64,000 bases of DNA from Coniella vitis (taxonomy: Eukaryota > Ascomycota > Sordariomycetes > Diaporthales > Schizoparmaceae): NCBI GenBank assembly GCA_011317545.1, contig WUJK01000010.1:1736001-1800000 (forward strand), read 5' to 3'. Numbering within the stretch: the first letter of the stretch is position 1; every line of letters starts with the position of its first letter. The notes beneath the pieces are model-generated. The model was not told where the DNA came from. It saw nothing but the letters and a program-made list of their open reading frames with translations, and did not search any database. The translations under genes were made by a program, and so were the position numbers. Positions 49,631 through 60,046 of this stretch are shown piece by piece.

Positions 49631-50292
49631 ACCATGCCTTGCATTGCATCGCAGGGCTGCGCGGGCGGCGTTTCCCTGTTTGGTTTGTTTCCATCGAATG
49701 GGCGAGAAATCCCCACTCATACGGAGATTTGAGTACAACTCGCGCACACAATCCACGTCCAGGGGGAGGCGCGGCGCGGCGGACGGGCGGTTAGTTACAT
49801 GTTTAGATGGTATCAAAAGAGGCCCGCTGCGTGGCCATGGGGTTTATGCTTCTTTTCTTTCTTTCCTGCTGGATGCTGATTGTTGTGTTCGTCGTCGTCG
49901 TCGTCGTCGTCTTCTTCTTCTTCTCCTCCTCTTCCTCCCTCTCTCCCCACCGCAATCCGTCACTGTTGTGGGATTGATTGATTGTAGAAGCATTCGCATT
50001 TGTTGCTTTTCTTTTCCATTCTTTTTGTTCTACGCCAAAGACGCTGAGCAGTCTTTTCTCTCTTTAGCTCTGTCCTACGACGTATCAGACGTCCTCTCCG
50101 GTCCTTTACATTCCTTTTTCTTTCTTTGCATTTGAGTCTCGATATAGCTTCAGAGAATTGTCACTCACTCACCCGTCTCTTCCTGAGACTTGTCCGTTTC
50201 TGTCCGGTATATACATATACATATACATATATATATATATACGGTCGATTTACACACATAATTCCCCTTTCAACCATTGCAAACATAGCAAG

Positions 50293-52398
50293 ATGGCGCC
50301 GTCACGATCCTTCCGGACACTAGGTGCCCTCGTCGCTTGCGGCGCCACCGCGGCCCAAGCAGCCACACAATCCTACCAGGTCTCTGAGGAATACACAGCC
50401 GACAACTTCTTCGACAAGTTCGACTTCTTTGTCAGCACATACACGAGCGGCGACTCGTGGGATGCCACGCACGGCTTTGTGCAGTACCGCAGCCAAGCCG
50501 AGGCCGAAGCCCTGGGCCTGATCTCCACCACCTCGAGCGGCGCCGTCTACATTGGGCCCGACACAAACGGCACCTACAATGCCACGGGCACCGGCCGCGA
50601 CAGCGTCCGCATGACCAGCAAGGCCGTCTACAACCAGGGCCTCATGATTGCCGAGTTCTCGCACATGCCCGCGCAGGCATGCGGCGCGTGGCCGGCCTTC
50701 TGGTCCTTTGGCTCGCCCTGGCTGACCATGGGCGAAATCGACTTTTACGAGGGCTGGGACCTGCAGGGCTACAACCGCATGGCCATGCACACCAACGGCT
50801 CGCTGTCGGGCGCCTGCACGCTGAGCCCCGCGGGCATGACGGGCACGATCCTGACCGAGTCGTGCGTCAACGACGCCGATGCGACGGGCTGCGGCGTCGA
50901 GGACGACTCGGGCGTGTGGGCGTCGGCAACGGGCGCGACGTTTGCCATGGAGTGGACCGACGCGGCCATCAAGGTCTGGAGCTGGGTGCCGTCGTCGGTG
51001 CCTTCGGATGTGGCGGCTGGGTCGCCGGCGCCGAGCGGCTGGGGCGAGCCGACGATGCTGGTGGAGCAGGACAACTGCGACCTGGCCAGCTCGTTTGCCA
51101 ACCAGCAGCTCGTCTTCGACATTGACTTTTGCGGCGACACGGCGGGCTCGCCGACCTTCTGGGACGTCAGCTGCTCTGCGCTGTCGGATTCGTGCGCGTC
51201 CTACGTGGCCGAGAACCCGGCTGCCTTTGCCGACACGTACTTTGTGGTCGAGAGCATCAAGTACTATGAGCTGGGATATGCGGCGACAAGCTCTGCGGCA
51301 GTCGTTTCTGCCACGACGCTCCCTGTGGCCTCCTCCTCTGCCTCTGCGGCGGCTGTTACTCTGTCCACATCGACGCTGCCGGCTTCATCCTCGTCGTCGT
51401 CGTCGTCCTCGGCCAGCGCTGGTCTCAATGGAGCCATCGGATCCGTCCTCGAGTCGACTCTGGGCGTCGCGGCGGCAACATCGGCCTCCCTGAGCGCAAC
51501 CTCCGAGGCTGCCGCCGTCGCGACCAGCACCTACTCGCACTCGACGGGCTACGTCTACGCGACCTCCGTTTCGACCGACGAGCTGGGCTCCGAGACGACC
51601 GTCGTCGTGACCGTGGACACGACCATTTGCCCCGTCACCGCCGCCGAGGCTTCTTCATCCTCTCTGAGCAGCAGCAGCAGCAGCAGCAGCACTGCCATTG
51701 TTGATGCTCAGACGACTGCGACTGCTTCTGCTACCGGCGCTCTGGCTCCTCCTTCCGCTGCCAGCAGCCCCAGCAGCGTCAGCAGCGCGACATCCGACAG
51801 CTCGCCCGTTCAGGAAACCTCCAGCACGCGCAGCGTGTCCACCTCCCTGCGTACCCTGACGCTCTCCATCCCAGCCACCGCCATCACCACCTCTGTGACC
51901 AAGTCCACGTCCAAGTCCAAGTCCAAGACGACGACGACGACGACTGCCTCCACAGCGACCAGTATCGACGCCTCCAGCACAGAAATCATCTCCCTCTCCC
52001 TCTACACCTCCGCCACGGGCCTCCTCACAGCCAGCGCGGCCACCGCCACCGCCATCGCCTCGGCAGAGACCGAGGTGATTTCCTCCACGGACCTCGGCAG
52101 CGGCAGCGACAGCGACGCCCTCGAGACCGCCACCGCGTCCCCGACAAGCGTCTCGCTCGACTGGCTCACGGCCGCCACCGCTGCCGCCGCCACCAACACG
52201 GGCAGCAACAACAACAGCTCCAATGCCACGGCGAGCTCGGCGGCGGCCAAGGCGACGGACACGTGCTCGGGCTTGGACTGCATTGTTGTGAGCAGCGGCG
52301 CGGCGGCGGTGCCACCGCTCGGTGGGAGGGACAGCTGGGTGGGCGGTGCTGGCACGCTTGCGCTGGTCGCAGGTGCTGGGATTGTCTTGCTGGTGTGA
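50293..52398 (+). CDS. GPI-type GH16 endo-1,3(4)-beta-glucanase
   Basis: Single exon of 701 residues. A signal peptide (MAPSRSFRTLGALVACGATA) is followed by a GH16 catalytic domain to about residue 330, which hydrolyses beta-1,3 or mixed-linkage beta-glucan. The ExDxxE active-site motif is GEIDFYEG (Glu148 nucleophile, Asp150, Glu153 acid/base), preceded by GAWPAFWSFG and followed by MAMHTNGS, typical of the laminarinase-like fungal branch. The remaining 370 residues are a Ser/Thr/Ala-rich stalk with serine runs from TCG, AGC and ACG repeats. The C terminus has a small-residue region followed by a hydrophobic tail (GTLALVAGAGIVLLV), which fits GPI anchoring to plasma membrane or wall. The role is probably wall remodelling rather than nutrition, by analogy with other GPI-linked GH16 proteins. 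Confidence 0.95.
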   Translation: MAPSRSFRTLGALVACGATAAQAATQSYQVSEEYTADNFFDKFDFFVSTYTSGDSWDATHGFVQYRSQAEAEALGLISTTSSGAVYIGPDTNGTYNATGTGRDSVRMTSKAVYNQGLMIAEFSHMPAQACGAWPAFWSFGSPWLTMGEIDFYEGWDLQGYNRMAMHTNGSLSGACTLSPAGMTGTILTESCVNDADATGCGVEDDSGVWASATGATFAMEWTDAAIKVWSWVPSSVPSDVAAGSPAPSGWGEPTMLVEQDNCDLASSFANQQLVFDIDFCGDTAGSPTFWDVSCSALSDSCASYVAENPAAFADTYFVVESIKYYELGYAATSSAAVVSATTLPVASSSASAAAVTLSTSTLPASSSSSSSSSASAGLNGAIGSVLESTLGVAAATSASLSATSEAAAVATSTYSHSTGYVYATSVSTDELGSETTVVVTVDTTICPVTAAEASSSSLSSSSSSSSTAIVDAQTTATASATGALAPPSAASSPSSVSSATSDSSPVQETSSTRSVSTSLRTLTLSIPATAITTSVTKSTSKSKSKTTTTTTASTATSIDASSTEIISLSLYTSATGLLTASAATATAIASAETEVISSTDLGSGSDSDALETATASPTSVSLDWLTAATAAAATNTGSNNNSSNATASSAAAKATDTCSGLDCIVVSSGAAAVPPLGGRDSWVGGAGTLALVAGAGIVLLV

Positions 52399-52584
52399 GA
52401 GAACAAGAAAATGGTCGAGTGGGTGTGGTTTGTGTGAGATTTTGGTGTGAAATTGGGTTGGGTAGAGAGAGAGTGAAAGGAAAAGCCCGGGGGTGGCTGT
52501 AATGGTCAAGAAGTGGTCAAAGAAGGGGGAAAGGTTTTTCCTATCTCGACGTATGACTTGGGTTTGTTGGGTGTTTATTGCTTT

Positions 52585-53001
52585 TCAAGATACCATCATA
52601 CCTAGCTGTTTCTTTGTATATATACACACATGCATTTGCACTACTGCATAATATTTCTTAAATTGGGAGATAGTCTTGAGATTGGTTCTACCTTTTGATC
52701 GTTTGCGCTCTACAGGAGTTCGGTAGTAAGGTTCAAAGGTCTGCAAAAGTTGTAGAGTTCTACCTCGGTTGATACTGCGGTAAAGAGGGTGCTGTTTTTC
52801 CAGGGCTAAAGTCTCCAGTTTATTCATCAATAGCCTCACGACAACGTCATTGTACTGCAACGGCTGATGAGTATCTTCTGTCTCGGCTTGCACGACTTCA
52901 TCCTTCGAGTGGCGAGAAACAGCATTTGGCACCAAAAATAAACAAAAACAAAATACGAGCACTACAATCACCAATGAAAAAGACACACCTTGGTCAACCA
53001 T
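52585..53001 (-). CDS. possible small membrane-anchored protein
   Basis: Open frame of 138 codons from an ATG at 53001 (the frame is open further upstream to 53286). It would start MVDQGVSF, followed by a hydrophobic helix (SLVIVVLVFCFCLFLV) and a hydrophilic, basic domain with ALEKQHPLYRSINRGRTLQL. No family is recognised. The hydrophobic part comes from a T-rich DNA strand, which often produces false membrane helices. Its 3' end lies 187 bp from the end of the GH16 gene, read convergently. Listed only as a candidate. Confidence 0.2.
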   Translation of the reverse strand: MVDQGVSFSLVIVVLVFCFCLFLVPNAVSRHSKDEVVQAETEDTHQPLQYNDVVVRLLMNKLETLALEKQHPLYRSINRGRTLQLLQTFEPYYRTPVERKRSKGRTNLKTISQFKKYYAVVQMHVCIYTKKQLGMMVS

Positions 53002-55085
53002 CTTCCCTTCGTCGTCATCATCACCGCCCGCCCCTCTTCCAACCCAGCCACCCAACATAGCAAGCATCAGTCGGGCGAGAGGAGGGAAACAAGTGTGAGA
53101 GTCTCCGGGTCGAGGCCAAGACACAGTCACAGTCCCACGAGGACTATATCCCCAGACGGTGGCGGCGAGGCCAGAAGACACACAGGAGAAGGGTGGAGAC
53201 AACAGCCAGAGAGTGCCTCGAGGGTCATTGCAGTGCCATCCCGAGCCTCTGCTCCTCTTGTTGTTGAGCTTCGCCGTCCACCTCATCCAGGCTCACAGGC
53301 GGGATATGGTGGCTTACCATCGTCATATCGCGACCCAAGGCGGTGATACAAGGGGACAGCGCGCTTAGATGGTTGACAAAACAATGAATGTGCCGCTGGG
53401 ATCACATCAGCCCATTGAACCGTTGACGGCGACATATCCACTCATATTCGAGGTCGTTTGCCTTGATCTCGGCCGTTTTCTAGGCTGTGCTCACTCCCAC
53501 GTGACACGCCATTTTGCCCTCTGTCCAAAGCCTCGCATGATTCCTTCTGTCCAGCTAGCCAGCGCCGTGCTCTGCCCTGCCCTGCCCTGCCCTTCTTGGC
53601 CGCTTGTTCTGAAGAGTCTGGTCTGCAGGAGACGGACAAAATCGAGTCGTGCTCGTCCATCTTGATCTTGGGTTTCCTCCGGGTGTCGTGCATGAGGATT
53701 CTTTTCGCACTTTGCCGTTCTCCATGGCGACAATATACGAGAGTAGCCAGTACCACGGAGCCCAGAGCCTTTCTGTATGGTTGCAGAATTTCTAAGGGTC
53801 ACGCGCAGAAAGCTGTCGGTTCACGGCTACCAATCTGAAGCAAGTCCAGCCTCGTAACCACCGGAGCTACATCGCCGACAGAGACAACGAGAAAAGACCC
53901 AGAAAACGACAACACAGAGTCTAGGCTGAGTTTCTGAGGCTGAGCAAAGTGCAAGAGCCAGTCATGATCGAAGACCCATTGATAGGCCAATTGTGGCGGG
54001 AGTGGCTTGTTTTCTTGAAGCCGAGACGGCGCAGGGTGATGAGACTCGGTCTGTGTGAGGCAAAGTTGTGGAATGGAAACACTGATTGGATGTGGTGTTG
54101 CAAGGGGAGAAGCTAGGAAATGGCGATCACAGGTTGGGAGAGAAATTATGTACGCATGAAAATGAAACCAAGGTTTGCAGCCTATGTCACTTGATGTTTA
54201 CCCTGTTGTCCTGTTTGTACACCGGGTTCTCCTGACTGCGGCTAGGGCCCTCATGAATAAAAAACATTAATTGATGGGCGGGTTTGTTTTTCTTCTGGTT
54301 ATGTACTGATGCACAGATGGACATATCGCTGAGCCTTTTGCTCGAGTGTATGAACTCTCCTGGTAATGAACGACCCTGATCTTTGTCTGCAGTGACAGAA
54401 GCCGTATTGCTGGTCTCCCAGATGATATTACAAAGTGTTCGCCTCCGACCTCAAAGTGGCATTTGCTTAGGACTGAACTTTGTTTCGTGCCATTAGAGAG
54501 CAGAGATGAGGCAGTTACATGCTGTCAAATCAAGCAATCGACGGTATCAGTGATGTCACCGTGCCTCAATCGCATGGTTCTTTTTGGTCCAGAGATGTTT
54601 GTCTCTTGTTTCTTTTTTCTTTTACTGACGAAAACACCCGCATTGTCACTTTCACGTCATCAAGGCTGATGACTTGCATAAGTGCCGTCACATTGTGGGA
54701 AGTGATATGTGACCTGTAACCTCTCCTGGTGCGGCAAGCAGATGAACACACTGGCAGATCAGACTTGATCGAAAAGAAAAGAGAAGCCCTCTCCATGGGA
54801 GTGGCAATGTGGTGTCTTGTGGGTTGGATTCGTATATCTCTGCTCGCCCGGAATATGGCCAGCCTCCTGAAGCCTGCAGGACAAAGTCTCACCACAGCAA
54901 ACTACAAGAATCTCGATACTAGATCTCATCTTCCTTGGGTGAAATAGCATTCCAGTTCACTTCCCACTCCTCTTCGAAGATTGTATCAAAACCAAGACGA
55001 GGCCTATCAACTGAGCTCGAAAGGCTCCAACGATTCTGATTACACTTGCAACGTCAACTAAGAGATATCGACAGTGCAGTGGACA

Positions 55086-55304
55086 ATGACTGGGCAAGGA
55101 CTCTGGCGGTGGTGGGACGGAATCCTCGAGAAGATCGGAGGCGCATACTACAGAGCCACGCCTGGTGATCAACTTGGGTATGAGCATGACAAGAGGGAGC
55201 GGTTGCCCCGTGACCAGCAGCAGCATCACGGCCAACAACAACACCGCCGGGAGAAGCAACAGCGGCAACACCATAACCACCGTCGGCATCGGCAACACGA
55301 ATGA
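55086..55304 (+). CDS. possible small basic protein, unknown
   Basis: Open frame of 72 codons starting MTGQGLWRWWDGILEKIGGA. The first 40 residues have ordinary amphipathic protein character; the rest is a run of H, Q and R from a CAG/CAC/CGG-rich stretch. Another frame through the same DNA is also open for about 100 codons, so coding potential is uncertain. A GTATGA at 55178 could be a donor. Unrecognised family. Confidence 0.22.
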   Translation: MTGQGLWRWWDGILEKIGGAYYRATPGDQLGYEHDKRERLPRDQQQHHGQQQHRREKQQRQHHNHRRHRQHE

Positions 55305-55837
55305 TGGTAAGAGTGAAGATGGGATGGGGATCGTTGCGTTTCTTGTGGCCATGGGAGCTTCGAGACACCCGTGCTCGAATGAAAACGAAGGAAGCGAGGA
55401 TCTTGTTACCTGCTATCATGTGGCCGGAGATCTTCTCGCCATCGGATCGCGAGACTGGCACACTCACTGTTGGTGACTGGGACAATCGTCTCACTTGCAT
55501 TGTGTGGGAACTTCTTGTCGTAAAGATGCTTTCAGCTTCGGTCTATGCTGGTCTAGAAACTGTGCTTGGAGGAGGACAATTGCTCGGATGTGGGCGATCC
55601 GGCCCAGATTCTTGAGGTGAAGCGGTTCGAGAGGCCCGACTGTTGCCCGAGCCACTCATTCATGAACGCCAAAACAATCAGCCAGTAGCCAGACCTCTTT
55701 CAGATCGTGGCAACACAAGAACTGGCATTGTGCCAAACCACAATCATTCTTCTTGGTGGAGCTTGGTGATATTGTTCCCCTGTGGCCGGGCCGAGGGCAG
55801 CGCAAAAGGTCAAAGGACGGGCGTGCCAGGACAAGCC

Positions 55838-55861
55838 GGACAATACCAAGGACAATACCAA
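55838..55861 (+). promoter_or_regulatory. two tandem copies of GGACAATACCAA upstream of the pheromone gene
   Basis: Perfect 12-bp tandem repeat (55838-55849 and 55850-55861); each copy contains ACAAT, a core that HMG-box mating-type proteins bind. A related CACAATACTAAC follows at 55896-55907 and another ACAAT at 56077-56081. Positions are 230-250 bp upstream of the TATA box. The repeat is seen directly; a role in mating-type control is inferred. Confidence 0.45.
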
Positions 55862-56090
55862 CGACGACAACACAAGTGCAACACTACTCAACCACCACAA
55901 TACTAACCACCACGCTCGTTCTTTGGACCAACAGCTGAGACGGAAGAGAACACACACACAACCCAAAGTCCGTTGGCTGCAAAGACTCGACCAAGTCATG
56001 CCGAACATACACCCAAGTTTACGCATTCTCACCACCAAACCTGTCCCAACACCACCGAATCCAACAACAATCCACACATCTATAAAGTCC

Positions 56091-56096
56091 ACCTTC
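56091..56096 (+). promoter_or_regulatory. TATA box of the pheromone gene
   Basis: TATAAA in the context CATCTATAAAGTCC, 128 bp before the pheromone start codon, followed by a C/T- and A-rich leader typical of strongly expressed fungal genes. Confidence 0.6.
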
Positions 56097-56223
56097 CTCA
56101 GCCCCTCAACACCGTCTTCTTCTCTTCCCTCCTCATCCGCATCCACCCACAAAACAACCTTCATTACCAACCATTCACTTCCAACCATTCCAAAGCTTCT
56201 CGCTTTTCAACCCAACCTTCAAA

Positions 56224-56295
56224 ATGCACTCCCGCACTCAGACCTCCAACTCCTCCATGGGAGCCAACGGCTACTCCTACTGCGTTGTCATGTAA
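56224..56295 (+). CDS. ppg2: a-factor-like lipopeptide pheromone precursor (CaaX)
   Basis: A 23-codon frame encoding a hydrophobic-type mating pheromone precursor (called mfa, ppg2 or Mf2 in other ascomycetes). It starts MHSRTQTSNSSMG and ends NGYSYCVVM followed by TAA. The C-terminal CVVM is a canonical CaaX box: cysteine farnesylation, removal of VVM and carboxymethylation would be expected, and the mature peptide would come from the last residues before and including Cys. A length of 23-25 residues, a Ser/Thr/Asn-rich N-terminal part and NGY(S)YCVVM-type ends are, as I remember them, characteristic of sordariomycete a-type pheromones. A TATA box lies 128 bp upstream, the leader is long and C/A-rich, and the start context AAAATGC is good. 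Larger overlapping frames (55782-56384 plus; 56277-56582 minus) are treated as chance. In the family the precursor is used in sexual fertilisation and exported by an ABC transporter of the Ste6 type. Confidence 0.88.
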   Translation: MHSRTQTSNSSMGANGYSYCVVM

Positions 56296-58138
56296 AGAGG
56301 CCGCACACTCTTGTGCCCTCTTTGCAGCCATTGCACCAACAGGCTGTAGGACGTTCTGCCAACGACAGTGATGCTCTTCTTTGAGGCGTATTCGCTGCTC
56401 AACCACGGACCACCGCTCGGAAGGGGGGGACCGACACTATGAAGTTCCCTCTCACGAAAAGAATCTCCTACAGCCTTGTGTGTTTGCAATGAGCCTCGCG
56501 AAAGACATTTAGCCCAAGCAGGGGCTAAAAGCCGAGAGAATAAAAACGAAAAACCCCGCCATTTGTTGTCAACCGCCGCCAACTTTTGATTTCACCTCTG
56601 CGACGAATCAAGATTGCATAAACTCTCGCTTCTCAACATTGGCAACCAAAACAAAATCATCATCTTTCAACTTTCTCTTCGTCCAATCATCGACTTCCCA
56701 TGGGACTCTTTGCCTTTTTTTTTTCTTCTCTTGACTTCTCATCTTGCGCGCTGTCCGGAAAGTTAGCGAGATGGAGTTGAGGGATCGAGATAAGGGGTTC
56801 TTTGGGATTTGGATATTCCTTTTTTTGTACAACACACACCACACACACAGATACAGCCAACAAACACAGGAAATGTGCTTGAGACAAGAAACGACAAAAA
56901 AAAAAAGAAGAGGGAGGAGGGGGAAAAAAAAAATCATGTTTCTTTTCATCCTTCTCTCCACTCGCGCTTCTAGCGTCTTGCAACGTTCATCTCTCCTCTC
57001 ACGATCTCTCTCTCTCTCTCTTTCTCTATCCTGTTTTTCCCCCATCAATTTCAATGACACTGGTTTCTCAAACCCCTCACTTCACTCCTCTTTCTGGGTA
57101 CTCGAAAGAGGATTGCGTGAGGGTCAAGGGTTCCCAGGGAAAGCGGAGGATGGGGATTTTCTCTTGGTAAGAGAAGAGGGGTGGGCCGGGGGGTGGAGGG
57201 AAACAAATGGATGTTTTGTGAGAAAGATCTGGGATGGATGGGGATGCTGTTTTTTTTTTTTTCTCTTTTCTTTTCCTTCTTCTTCTTGTGGTCTTTTGGG
57301 GACGGGTGCATTTTACCCTTTTTCGGGAGGATTTATTGTTTTTTAGGTAGATAATCAAGTTCCTTGTTGTCTCCTACTTTTTGGTGTTCCTGCTTCTTGG
57401 GGTGGGATCGTGCAGTCTTTTGACTTTGAGTCTTTTTCTACATGATCTTGGTTGGATATCTACCCATTGATATGAATACCAACCAGTACGCTCAGCATGG
57501 AATATATGCAAACTCTCCATGAACCAGATATTTACTGCAGAGTCAAAGCCCTACGAGCTTCCGGGTTGACAGCCATGAAAAAAGTATAGCGAGAGACCAA
57601 GTGGTTGTGCCCCATAGCTGACCACGCATACTTTGCTCAGAGTTTACATACATATATGGGATTGGGGTGACTGGATGCTTACACGCTTGTGGCAGGAATA
57701 AACCAATGAATACATACGATCGTACAAATAATACCACGATTCGTTTCGCTGAATGGGATTCTGGATTAATGGTTGACGCAAAGCCACAACGATGCATAGT
57801 GTGACAAGACTCTATCAACGCCGTTATTTACGTTAGCCCCCCCCCCCCCCAAAAAAAAGACACCGCCATGATGATGATGTACAGACAGACGCCTTTAAAT
57901 GTGTTCCGAATATCAAGGGCTATCTGTTGTCTGTCTGTGTATGCTGTGGGCCAAAACGGATATGCGCCGCGCATCCAGGGCCGTCACAGACTTCATCCTT
58001 CCTAAATTCACACAATCACAATGCTTTTATACAGAAGGTATCTCGAACCGGAAAACGCCCCCCCATAAAACCCACAACCTTCCTTCCCTGGGCCCTGAAG
58101 ATGCCACGCCCTTGCAGGAAACCAGCGCGAATCTCTGC
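56296..58138. other. intergenic region
   Basis: Follows the pheromone gene; may include its 3' UTR. T-rich and (CT)n tracts at 56700-57020 and 57247-57290, and a C-run/A-run boundary near 57838-57858. The frame at 56744-57346 plus is of low-complexity origin. No gene supported. Confidence 0.5.
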
Positions 58139-60046
58139 TCAGAGAATGTCCATATCATCTTCCTCGCTGCCTGCAGAGCCCCCATCCACGCCCATCAACA
58201 GAAAGTCATGCTCGAGCGCATCCTCAGCACTGATGCGGCGTCGCGGATCCAAGTCCAGACACCGTTCGAGGAAGTCAATCGCAATCCGTTCGTCTTGCTC
58301 CAGTGGGTGCTTTTCTTCATTGCGCAGCGTGCTCCACATGATGATTTTGCCGAGATCAAAGCCATTCTGGCCAATGGTTGGGATGTTGGTCTCGTACATG
58401 ACGCCGTGCAGCTGGCTAGTCTGCCTCATGCGCTTGTGCCCGAAAATGGTCGAAATCTCAATCATCGCATCGACATCATCCGCGCTGTTGAAGAAGGGGA
58501 AACGGCGCGACATGATGGTCAGTAGAATCACGCCTGCAGACCAAATATCAATCTTGGTCGTCTGTTCAGTGCATTTGAAGAGCACCTCGGGTGCGCGGAA
58601 GCCGCGCGTGCCCGCCCTGTTGGCACGCCGCGAAGGCCGCGTGTCATTTTTGGGATAGCCCTGGTGCGGGCCGCCATTGGCCACGTAGGCGGATCGCAGG
58701 CGCTGGCGGCGCGTGCTGGAGTCTTCGTGGCAGACGCAGGGTTTGGAGTCTGTGCCTTCGCGTTCGGCCAAACCAAAGTCAACGAGGACGCCGCGTCGGG
58801 ATTCCGGGTCGTAGAGGAAGTTGGTGGGTTTGATGTCGCGGTGCATGATGTGGTGACGGTGGACAAAGGACAGTGCTGTGAAGAGGGAGCGAAGGTAGAT
58901 GGCCATGTCACTGACAACCATATCGCGAAAATAGTCTCGAAAGTCTTGGTGGCGGAAATAGGGCAAGATGGCCACGACCTGGTCGGTGCTGCGGAAAGCT
59001 GTAATGAGCGGGCAGACGGCTGGGCAGTTGCGCAAGTCGTGCAGAAGCTCCAACTCGTTGAGAATGCGTGCGGGCGAGGACGTGACGTAGATCTTCTTGA
59101 TGGCGACGAATTTGGGCGGTCTTCGACTCTGCGAGGCTTGGGCAACGGAGGACGAGGAGGCGGCACCTGCGGCCGTGGGCGATCTGGCTGCGTCGCTTTG
59201 CCGTCTCAGCGGCGGTGGCGCCCACTTCTCGCTCTCCTTGTCGAGGTCCCATTTGTTCTCATAGCGCTCGTACTGAATATCTTCGGCCTTGTAGACTGTC
59301 GAGAACGTGCCTATATTTGCCAAGAGGTCAGCGGATGCTGTCACAATCCATGGTCCTTAAACACAGCCTATTTCAATGAACCCACCTTCGCCAATCTTCT
59401 TGATCAGACGGTATTTGTTCCTGAAGCCTGGAAAGGCTCTTTGCAGCTTTCGCATGTCTTGATCCAGCACTTGATCTGGTCCTTCTGGTTGTTCGTCGTC
59501 GTCATCTTCCTCTTCCTCGTCCTCGTCCTCCTCGTCCTCTTCGTCCTCGACGCTTGTTTCTTGCTCCTCTTCCAGCTGCTCACGTCTCTTCCTGCTCCTC
59601 TTTCTCTTGTCGTGGGCCTTGTCCACTGCATCCGTGTTTACGTCTGTATCTCCGGTCGATGGCTCTGCATCTCGGTGAATTTCAAAGTCGCGATCGGCGC
59701 GGCGGCGCGAGTGGCGCTCCGCCTGGGATCTCGATTGAGACTGGGACTGCATGTGAACTTGCACGGCTGCCATGACACAGTTCCACCACCAGAGATTGCG
59801 GTCGCGCTGAGAGTCTCGCGGGTTCCCATGCGGAATCAGTGGGAACGTAAGGGCTGGCGCCGCCGGCACAGGTTGGTCCTTCGCCTTGCCGTTCTTGTCT
59901 ACGCGCATCAACGCGTGGGGGGTGCCAGGATCGTGGCAGGATAGGGTTTGCGAGCGGGGCAACGGTTCTTGTCGAATGTCGACACAGTTGGGAGGCTTGA
60001 TTTGCGTAAAAGTCGGCTGGATGTCGGTGGCTTTGCAGCAGGCCAT
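58139..60046 (-). CDS. cdc7: Cdc7-type serine/threonine kinase (DDK catalytic subunit)
   Basis: Catalytic subunit of the Dbf4-dependent kinase that phosphorylates Mcm2-7 to fire replication origins; nuclear. Two exons, 60046-59386 and 59310-58139, joined by a 75-bp intron inside the glycine loop (KIGEG joined to TFSTVYKAED), give 610 residues. The first 215 residues are disordered and end in a strongly acidic stretch with basic KRKRSRKRREQ. Kinase motifs are VAIKKIYVTSSPARI (Lys and the Cdc7-specific insert), HRDIKPTNFLY, LVDFGLAE, an inserted activation-loop region, GTRGFRAPEVL and WSAGVILLTIMSRRFPF. The order and the KKIYVTSSP block match Cdc7/Hsk1. The start at 60046 is the first ATG; a later start (e.g. 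MRVDKNGK) is possible. It is divergent from condensin subunit 1 across a 540-bp spacer. Confidence 0.93.

Larger units (their letters stand above)
42414..50292. other. 7.9-kb gene desert with AT-rich core
   Basis: No gene can be supported on either strand. From roughly 45.6 to 48.6 kb the GC content falls to about 33-40% in the lines I counted, against about 50% or more around genes, and open frames become short. A compound (AT)n(GT)n microsatellite is at about 44635-44674, ACTATGTA-type motifs at 43920 and 48580, and a CCAG repeat at 49587-49630. The final 450 bp before the glucanase start are pyrimidine-rich with (CTT/CGT)n runs and an AT ladder near 50210-50241 that may be the core promoter. 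The AT-rich core could be a decayed transposon, but no terminal repeats or residual domains were recognised. Confidence 0.6.
52399..55837. other. intergenic region with two doubtful small frames
   Basis: Apart from the two low-confidence small frames listed separately (52585-53001 minus, 55086-55304 plus), nothing in this stretch could be tied to a gene. Its right part leads into the pheromone promoter. Confidence 0.4.

Noticed and set aside
55782..56384. 200-codon frame overlapping the pheromone gene on the same strand
   Set aside because: It is the C/A-rich promoter and leader translated in another frame; composition is low-complexity (T, H, N, P, S) and no domain is visible. The 23-codon CaaX frame explains the locus better.
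58139..59944. Long plus-strand frames such as 58664-59944
   Set aside because: They are shadows of the Cdc7 gene on the minus strand, which has clear kinase motifs.
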